Assembly (NCBI GenBank): GCA_039105265.1
Contig: JAPFFF010000002.1
Coordinates: 7,130,001-7,194,000, forward strand
Source of the DNA: Tritrichomonas musculus
Lineage: Eukaryota > Parabasalia > Tritrichomonadida > Tritrichomonadidae
DNA length: 64,000 nucleotides
Reading direction: 5' to 3'
Position numbers and translations under genes: made by a program
The notes under the pieces: generated by a model
What the model saw: only the letters and a program-made list of their open reading frames with translations
Database searches by the model: none
What the model was told of the DNA's origin: nothing
Shown here: piece by piece, positions 58,148 through 64,000 of the stretch
Layout: each line of letters begins with the position of its first letter
Numbering within the stretch: position 1 is the first letter of the stretch

Positions 58148-59237
58148 ACACTTTTTGTTTTGGAATAACTCCTTTATTAATATTAACGTTACTGTCTTTA
58201 GATAAAATTTTTACAAATTCAAGGTGATTAAATTTGCATGAATAATAGAAAAACTTATCAATTTGACACGGTGGCAAAAAAATATAATTATAATAATGAA
58301 AAGAATAAATAATTCTCTTTTCTAGAGCTACGTCATCGTTATAATTTATTAAGTTGTTTATGATGTAATTAGCAATTTCATTATGATGGCATTTAATTGA
58401 TTCTTTTAGATATTTCAAATAAAAATTTTTGTTTTCATCTTCAACAAGATGAATCATTTGTTCATTTCTGCTATGAATTGCATAAAGGAATATTGACGGT
58501 GTTAAATTGTTTGTTTTATATTTTAGATAATTAAATATTTTTATGGATCCATAAAATGCAGCGTATTCAATTAATGTTGTCTCTTTTTGTTTGAGTAAAA
58601 ATGAATTTGTTTCAAAAATTGAATGCTTTATGAAACTTGATGGTGAAATATCTGATTTTGTGATATATTTCACAAATTCTTTAACGGAATCATCGCGAAT
58701 TAATGTACATAAAACTGAATCGTTTTGGCCGTTTTGACGTTTTTCATTAAATTCGGTGAAATTTCTGAAACCAAAATTTTGTAGCTCTTTTTCTATCATG
58801 TTTTGATCAAATTCATCATAAAATGAACTTGTTTCTGGATAAAAAAAGAGATTATAGTCTGAAACTTTGTTTGATGTTTTCATTAGATGATCAAAAACGC
58901 TTTTATCTATTTTTATTATTTTGTTCGTGAAAAGAAAAAGAAGAATATTTTTATTTTTTCTGAAAATAGTATAGATTTGGAAATTTGTTAATAAGGTAGT
59001 AATATCATTTTTGAGAAATAATATAATTTGTTCAATTTTTTGGAAAATCGAAGAATAATGGAAGCCATATGATACTTTCGATAATAAGCAGCAAAATTCG
59101 CGTAATTCATTTGGGTCATTCTGAAAAAATGCGACTAAATTTAAATAATCATCATGTGAATTATTGGTACTTTGAATAAATTTTAAAAGTAAGGTTTGAT
59201 AATTTCTTTTCCTTTTGAGATGTTCACCGATTTCCAT
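58101..59237 (-). CDS. DUF3447/ankyrin-type N-terminal region (first half of a frameshifted gene)
   Basis: 378 residues from ATG 59237. The pattern is that of the DUF3447-containing ankyrin proteins of trichomonads: helical N-terminus (LLLKFIQSTNNSHDDYLNLV), the Arg/Asn-rich YTIFRKNKNILLFLF region, then degenerate ankyrin units (TTLIEYAAFYGSIKIFNYL, YYSCKFNHLEFVKILSKDSN). The frame ends in a hydrophobic, poly-T-encoded stretch (FFNIIFIF) just where the next ankyrin unit begins in another frame. If the two ORFs are one gene, the full protein would be about 790 residues with DUF3447, ankyrin and LRR regions. Divergent from the gene at 59314, with 76 bases between the starts. Confidence 0.85.
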   Translation of the reverse strand: MEIGEHLKRKRNYQTLLLKFIQSTNNSHDDYLNLVAFFQNDPNELREFCCLLSKVSYGFHYSSIFQKIEQIILFLKNDITTLLTNFQIYTIFRKNKNILLFLFTNKIIKIDKSVFDHLMKTSNKVSDYNLFFYPETSSFYDEFDQNMIEKELQNFGFRNFTEFNEKRQNGQNDSVLCTLIRDDSVKEFVKYITKSDISPSSFIKHSIFETNSFLLKQKETTLIEYAAFYGSIKIFNYLKYKTNNLTPSIFLYAIHSRNEQMIHLVEDENKNFYLKYLKESIKCHHNEIANYIINNLINYNDDVALEKRIIYSFHYYNYIFLPPCQIDKFFYYSCKFNHLEFVKILSKDSNVNINKGVIPKQKVFVYKISLFFNIIFIF

Positions 59238-59313
59238 TTGGTATAAAGATAAAGTGGGATTAAAACCACGACGATCATTTTTTATTTAATTTATAAATTT
59301 TGAGATTTTTGCA

Positions 59314-62304
59314 ATGTTTATAGCATCGCAATATAATACTCATAACAATTCATTACTTTCGAAAGTTGTTAGGTTTTTAAATTCCAAAGATGTTAGTTTT
59401 GAAACAATTCATAATTTAGTTAATGAATCAACAACAGCTCAGCTTGTTCCATCATTTGCTTTTATTGGAGTTTGGCTTTCATCTAATTCCAATGCAGAAA
59501 CAATGCGTCATTCTACATTTCAAGTGGCTTATCATCTCCTTCATTTAATTTCAACAAAAGTTCCACCGATTATTTTATTATGCGGGCTTCAAGATCTCAA
59601 TTGGGCAGCACCAAATTATCATCATCATCACTCGTTTGTTTTTTGTTCTTTTTTTGAACGTTTACAAACAATTCGATCTTTTGTTAAACCATTTGCTTTT
59701 GCTGTTGAAAATAAAACTCATCTATCAAGATTTTCAAAATGCCACAGTCAAATTGATTCTAGTCTTGTTAATAAATACCCTGGTATATTAATGGAACTTT
59801 ATTCTGATTCAAATTATCAATTAGATTTTATGCAGCATTTCAAAACAATGATTTTAAATAATACCCCTATCAATGAATTTAAAGATATTTTATGTTTAAG
59901 TAATTCTTCAATTATATTAACTTTTGCAATAATTCATCTTTTGCATAAATTCAACAATTCGCGAAAACTCAAGCACTCACAATTGCTTTACTATTTTTCA
60001 TTGATATTTCGATATATAAATGTTTTTGTTGCTTCGAATAATGTTAATGGCCTTCTTATCACTCATCAAATATTGAATATGCCATTTGTTTCGCCATTTT
60101 TACTAATAGCCATGGTAAACAATATTCCAAAATCATTATATATTTATAATTTGTTAATTCCAAAAAGATTAACAAAAGGTGATTTAACTGTTGAAGAAGC
60201 AAAGCAAGCAATTTTAGATCAATTTAGAATTGTTGATTTATCATTTGATGATGAATTGAATCGACTTATTGAGTATGTTCCACAATATCTTTTCTCATTT
60301 TTTTTAGAATCATCCTCATCATTCGAAATGCCAACTGATCATCCACCAGATTCTATTGATAATATGTTATATATGCAATTATCGAATAAAACGATACCCG
60401 AACGTTTCAATACATTAGTTATGAAAGAAATTGCACAAAATCAAACCATTCCTCCAATAGAAGTGATTTCAATGGGAATTCAAATGGATAAATTTATTAT
60501 CAACTTTGTTCAGTTAAGCATCTCACGTGGTTCTTTTGATAAATTTTTAAATAGTTCGTTCTGGTCATTTTTTAAAGATTTGCAAGCCACTGTATTACCA
60601 ACAGTTCATGATCAATTTGCACCACGTTTATGTCAAATGATTTTTAAAGATGCATCAAAAGATGAAATTATTCCTGAGATGTTCATATCTGGTATTTTGA
60701 CAACTTGCATGCATGTAATAATAAGAATTCCTTATGAAAATAACGCTATTCCTTTTTTCCTTAATTGTATGAAGAGAAATAATGAAGAATTACAAAATTT
60801 ATCTAGATTAATAATTATGAAAATAATCCAATCAGATATTGTCCATATTTCGAATGAAGTTGTTGAGATGTTGAAATCTTCAGATGACTTGGTGATTATT
60901 CTAGATTATATTAATGCTCTTCAGAATTTAAATGAATTGAATCAATTTGACGATGTCAAAAATCTGAAAGGTATTATCAGCACTATGATTAGTAAAGTAC
61001 CATATACGATGACGCAAGCTCCTGTTTTAACTTTAAGTTCTCTTTCATCAGTTACAATGCCTTTCAATTCAGTATCAAATCATATTAATAAGATAGTTGG
61101 AACTTATTTATCATCGAATAATGTTGATTTGTCAAGAATGCTTAATCAGCCAAATGCAACCAATATTCATCTATTGTTGAGAGTTCTATCATCATCAATT
61201 TTTATTCAGAAAAATGAATCAGCTAGGGCTATAACCGAAAAAACAGTATCTTTATTAAATTCTACTAATGATAATATCATTCCCAAAATAAAATCATTTC
61301 CAGTATCTAGTTCAATGCTTGTATTACCAGTTGCTCAACATCTACTTCGTCAATTACTGATTTTTAAGCATCATGATCTAGCATATGTTCTTATTGATGC
61401 AATGTCAAAACCTCTCCTTAATGATTCTATACCGCTTCATTGGATTATTCGTTTTTTAAGCAAAAATTATGATATACTAACAAGTGATGTTAAAAATACT
61501 TTTGATAAAATTACATCATCTTTGCCAAATGCTGATGAACTTTACTTGTCAGCAAATAAAGGATATAAAATTGTTGATATAATTAAATTAATTCAAAATA
61601 CCAAAGTTGATTATCAGCAAACGCCTGATGTTATCAAAAGAGAATATATTTCCTCCCAAAAACTCAATATAATATTCTCAGCTGTTTCTATCCTAGTTCG
61701 TAATGATAATGTTCAAACAATTGTTTCAGAAATTGTTGAACCTATTTATCAACAATATCTATTAAATTGTTCTCCTAGTGCTCTTTATTCTTTTGCAATG
61801 CTTCTTTATTATATGCCAATGAGTATTATTCTTGGTATCTTTACAGAAGTGATGAAACATCGTGTTTTCATTTCGGCTTTAGATATTTTAAAATATTACT
61901 TAGTCTTTGCTCCAATAAATATTTTTAAGAAAATTTGTGAATCAGCAACAGATTTTATTAAATCAGATGATATTAAACTTCGATCGTTTATGTACATTGT
62001 AATTCCATCTTTTTGCAGGTTGCAACAAGATGAAGAAGTAGCAACTAAACTCTTGTGTGGTTTACTTGAAAATGTATCTCCGAAAACTTCAAGTTCTTTA
62101 CAAGAGAATGTTATAGATGTTGTTGGTATGATATACGTAATGCTAAAACTTCATAAGAAAAGAGCTTCTCTTATAAATTCATCGAAAAATTTCTCGCCAG
62201 ATTTAAAAGCTATCATAGCATCCAGTTTAGACATAGAAATAGATATGCCAACGACTCCAAATAAGCCCCTAGTGCCAAAGTATATGGCTTCTTCACACTT
62301 CTGA
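59314..62304 (+). CDS. Large helical-solenoid protein, unknown family
   Basis: 996 residues, no signal peptide; hydrophobic segments look like buried helices rather than membrane spans. Almost wholly alpha-helical, with repeated 35-45-residue Leu/Ile-rich helical pairs as in HEAT/ARM-type or mediator/Integrator/CCR4-NOT scaffold subunits. Distinctive segments include NWAAPNYHHHHSFVF (about 108-122), a conserved-looking VPSFAFIGVWLSS near residue 50 and the C-terminal MPTTPNKPLVPKYM, a possible phosphorylation site (TP). I cannot name the family. The long uninterrupted frame and regular codon use make it a certain gene. Confidence 0.92.
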   Translation: MFIASQYNTHNNSLLSKVVRFLNSKDVSFETIHNLVNESTTAQLVPSFAFIGVWLSSNSNAETMRHSTFQVAYHLLHLISTKVPPIILLCGLQDLNWAAPNYHHHHSFVFCSFFERLQTIRSFVKPFAFAVENKTHLSRFSKCHSQIDSSLVNKYPGILMELYSDSNYQLDFMQHFKTMILNNTPINEFKDILCLSNSSIILTFAIIHLLHKFNNSRKLKHSQLLYYFSLIFRYINVFVASNNVNGLLITHQILNMPFVSPFLLIAMVNNIPKSLYIYNLLIPKRLTKGDLTVEEAKQAILDQFRIVDLSFDDELNRLIEYVPQYLFSFFLESSSSFEMPTDHPPDSIDNMLYMQLSNKTIPERFNTLVMKEIAQNQTIPPIEVISMGIQMDKFIINFVQLSISRGSFDKFLNSSFWSFFKDLQATVLPTVHDQFAPRLCQMIFKDASKDEIIPEMFISGILTTCMHVIIRIPYENNAIPFFLNCMKRNNEELQNLSRLIIMKIIQSDIVHISNEVVEMLKSSDDLVIILDYINALQNLNELNQFDDVKNLKGIISTMISKVPYTMTQAPVLTLSSLSSVTMPFNSVSNHINKIVGTYLSSNNVDLSRMLNQPNATNIHLLLRVLSSSIFIQKNESARAITEKTVSLLNSTNDNIIPKIKSFPVSSSMLVLPVAQHLLRQLLIFKHHDLAYVLIDAMSKPLLNDSIPLHWIIRFLSKNYDILTSDVKNTFDKITSSLPNADELYLSANKGYKIVDIIKLIQNTKVDYQQTPDVIKREYISSQKLNIIFSAVSILVRNDNVQTIVSEIVEPIYQQYLLNCSPSALYSFAMLLYYMPMSIILGIFTEVMKHRVFISALDILKYYLVFAPINIFKKICESATDFIKSDDIKLRSFMYIVIPSFCRLQQDEEVATKLLCGLLENVSPKTSSSLQENVIDVVGMIYVMLKLHKKRASLINSSKNFSPDLKAIIASSLDIEIDMPTTPNKPLVPKYMASSHF

Positions 62305-62416
62305 TGTTTGTAAATAGATATATTATTTTTTTCTATCTATCATATTTTTTTATTATTATTTATTTATTTATTTTGATGCCTAATACATCAAAAATAAAGT
62401 GAGTCATTTTTATTTT

Positions 62417-62421
62417 TCATA
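62417..62421 (+). promoter_or_regulatory. Initiator of the 72-residue gene
   Basis: TCATA, 16 bases before the ATG at 62438; a second match, TCATT, lies at 62404-62408. Both fit the trichomonad Inr and support the small gene downstream. Confidence 0.45.
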
Positions 62422-62437
62422 AAAAAAAAAAAAGGTA

Positions 62438-62656
62438 ATGAATCAAGACTGCATTTTGTTTCAAGAATCAATTGGAAAGGTGATTAAATCTTTAAATCAA
62501 ATGATTGATGAAATGCAGCTGATTGCTAGCAATCATTACAAAAAAAACGATTGTGATGAATTCATTAAAAATATCGAAAATTCAAACATAATAATAGCTC
62601 AAGTAACATCCGAATTGCATTCTCTGTATATAACTCGTCCAGAGTTATTTGAATAG
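62438..62656 (+). CDS. 72-residue helical protein, unknown function
   Basis: Two helices with coiled-coil character (IGKVIKSLNQMIDEMQLIAS and CDEFIKNIENSNIIIAQVTS) followed by LHSLYITRPELFE. The size and layout recall small subunits of multi-helix complexes (for example Mediator or BLOC-1-type proteins), but there is no specific match. Two Initiator-like elements upstream and sense-strand composition support it as a real gene. Confidence 0.6.
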   Translation: MNQDCILFQESIGKVIKSLNQMIDEMQLIASNHYKKNDCDEFIKNIENSNIIIAQVTSELHSLYITRPELFE

Positions 62657-62861
62657 ATTAGGAAATATTATTAATAGTCACAATTAAACAAAACTCAACC
62701 AAAACTTTTTTTAAATAACATTATTTAGAGCTGAAATAAAAGGAAAAAAAAACTACAGTTTTAAAAATATAAAAAAACTAATTAAAAATGTAATTTAAAA
62801 CGCTTTAAACAATACTTAATGATATAGAATAATATGCATCTATCTTCATATATATATGAAG

Positions 62862-63518
62862 TTATTTATTTGAATCCTTCATAACTTCTAACTCCATCAT
62901 TAATTCATTAATTTTGAATTCCCATGAGTCATCTCGTTCTTTAGCTCTATCTTCATAATCTTGCTTCATTTCTAAAAGTCTATTATTTGAATCCTTTGTT
63001 GCTTCTTTCAATTTTTGAATTTCCATTTCTAATTCAAAATTTTGAGATATTAACTTTTCATTATGCATTTTTGATTTATCATAGGAAGCGCTTATTTTAT
63101 TATATTGTTCTGATAATTCTTCATATTTTTGCTCTAGTTGATTTATTTGATTTAAAATATCATCTTTGCCTAATAGATTCTCTTTTGCATTTTGTTCATT
63201 TGATTGTTCTTTATTTTTTTGGACTTTTTTCATTGAGGATGAAACAGGTATCACAGATGACGGCGCTTTTGAACTAGATTGCGTTTGATATGTTGAAGGC
63301 TTATAATCGATCTTTATAGATTGCGGTAATTCTTTGCTATTTGAACTTTTAATTTGTTTTTCTTTCTTTGAAGTTTTTTTATTTTTCGTTGGATTATCAC
63401 TAATTAATATTTCTTTCTCTTTTTTGCTAAAGACATTATCATTTATATTTTCAGATGCTTTGACTAATTGGCTTGCTTTAGGATCAACACTTGCAAATAC
63501 TTGTTGAAAGATGTTCAT
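62862..63518 (-). CDS. Coiled-coil protein with basic disordered N-terminus
   Basis: 218 residues. The first ~30 residues are a short conserved-looking helix (MNIFQQVFASVDPKASQLVK). Residues 30-105 are Lys/Ser-rich and disordered. Residues 110-218 are a continuous coiled coil (LNQINQLEQKYEELSEQYNK, LELEMEIQKLKEAT-type heptads). No family recognised; a cytoskeletal or trafficking adaptor is possible. The start is supported by an Inr two bases upstream. Confidence 0.8.
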   Translation of the reverse strand: MNIFQQVFASVDPKASQLVKASENINDNVFSKKEKEILISDNPTKNKKTSKKEKQIKSSNSKELPQSIKIDYKPSTYQTQSSSKAPSSVIPVSSSMKKVQKNKEQSNEQNAKENLLGKDDILNQINQLEQKYEELSEQYNKISASYDKSKMHNEKLISQNFELEMEIQKLKEATKDSNNRLLEMKQDYEDRAKERDDSWEFKINELMMELEVMKDSNK

Positions 63519-63520
63519 TA

Positions 63521-63525
63521 TATGA
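63521..63525 (-). promoter_or_regulatory. Initiator of the coiled-coil gene
   Basis: TCATA on the minus strand, two bases before the ATG at 63518; predicted 5' UTR about 5 nt. Confidence 0.55.
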
Positions 63526-63645
63526 AATTTTAAACGTATGAAATTGAATTGGTAAAATGTACATTTTATGTCTTTAGAATATCATAATAAAAAATATAAA
63601 ATTATATTTAATTGTGCATATTATATTGAGGTTATAATTAATTTT

Positions 63646-64000
63646 TTATAATTTAGTTAAACAAATATTTAATATTAAACTCGACTTGATATGTGATTGG
63701 TTCGAATTACTGTTCTGCTGGTTGTTCTGTTGATTGCTCTGCTGGTTGTTCTGTTGATTGCTCTGCTGGTTGTTCTGTTGATTGCTCTGCTGGTTGTTCT
63801 GCTGATTGTTCAACTGGTTGTTCTGCTGGTTGTTCAACTGATTGTTCAACTGGTTGTTCTGCTGATTGTTCAACTGGTTGTTCTGCTGATTGCTCTGCTG
63901 GTTGTTCTGCTGATTGTTCAACTGGTTGTTCTGTTGATTGCTCTGCTGGTTGTTCTGCTGATTGTTCAACTGATTGTTCAACTGATTGTTCAACTGGTTG
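63646..64000 (-). CDS. Asn/Gln-rich repeat ORF, 5' end outside the window
   Basis: The frame is open to the window edge and has no ATG inside, so the gene is partial. It encodes a nearly pure Asn/Gln repeat (units such as NNQQNNQQSNQQ and NNQLNNQ) and ends NQSHIKSSLILNICLTKL. The DNA is a tandem array of 12-bp-related units built from CTGCTGGTTGTT-type blocks. Prion-like N/Q-rich domains of this kind are aggregation-prone and occur in RNA-binding and transcription proteins. It may equally be a coding microsatellite expansion. Confidence 0.6.
   Translation of the reverse strand, partial: NQLNNQLNNQLNNQQNNQQSNQQNNQLNNQQNNQQSNQQNNQLNNQQNNQLNNQLNNQQNNQLNNQQNNQQSNQQNNQQSNQQNNQQSNQQNNQQNSNSNQSHIKSSLILNICLTKL

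Overview
The window looks like nuclear DNA of a parabasalid protist, most likely a trichomonad. I favour a Tritrichomonas-like genome over Trichomonas vaginalis, but cannot prove it. The base composition is very AT-rich and the genes are long, intronless, standard-code ORFs on both strands. Several start codons lie 2-30 bases downstream of a TCA(C/T)(A/T) element, the trichomonad Initiator. Trichomonad families are present: a Maverick/Polinton element with an rve integrase, a BspA-like 23-residue leucine-rich-repeat protein beside an ankyrin-type ORF, a glycine-rich plus cysteine-rich surface protein, a VIT/vWA protein and a GAF/PDE cyclic-nucleotide phosphodiesterase. No rRNA, tRNA or CRISPR was seen.

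Layout. 0.1-1.6 kb: a kinase with two EF-hands. 2.8-9.4 kb: a compact 6.6-kb Maverick-like element with long terminal inverted repeats that are themselves built of nested inverted modules. It carries four genes: a beta-rich capsid-like protein, an integrase, a large fibre/membrane-like protein and a small penton-like protein. No DNA polymerase, packaging ATPase or protease is present. 9.4-12.5 kb: an AT-rich desert with a recent 120-bp coding duplication. 12.5-18 kb: two divergent secretory genes, a large secreted protein of unknown family and a glycine-rich/cysteine-rich type I membrane protein. 19.4-21.7 kb: a VIT/vWA protein. 22-28 kb: a repeat-dense region holding inverted-repeat elements, a coiled-coil gene whose start is out of frame, a ~1.7-kb array of a ~22-bp satellite, a 345-bp MITE with a perfect 8-bp target duplication and GC-rich core, a T23/G13 homopolymer junction, and one of two copies of a ~295-bp dispersed repeat. 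27.8-33.5 kb: a 1415-residue coiled-coil protein, a basic protein and a small tail-anchored-type protein. 33.7-34.4 kb: a decayed Tc1/mariner transposon.

35-64 kb is gene-dense housekeeping and signalling DNA: an ankyrin protein, a 4xGAF phosphodiesterase, a GH2 glycosidase with a signal anchor, a Pro/Gln-rich RRM protein, a Nup62-like coiled coil, a beta-helix-type surface protein, a VPS9-domain Rab exchange factor candidate, a TMEM181/Wntless-like seven-helix protein, several small coiled-coil proteins, a DUF3447/ankyrin ORF followed in another frame by a BspA-like LRR ORF (apparently one gene with a frameshift), a large helical solenoid protein and, running off the end, an Asn/Gln-rich repeat ORF.

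How they relate: neighbouring genes share no obvious pathway, as expected for a eukaryote. Calcium (EF-hand kinase), cyclic nucleotide (GAF-PDE) and Rab (VPS9) signalling are all represented. Several genes encode surface or secreted proteins of the type trichomonads use for host or bacterial contact. The strongest candidate for an undescribed system is the reduced Maverick: an integrase plus structural-protein candidates inside composite-transposon-like termini, without replication or packaging genes.
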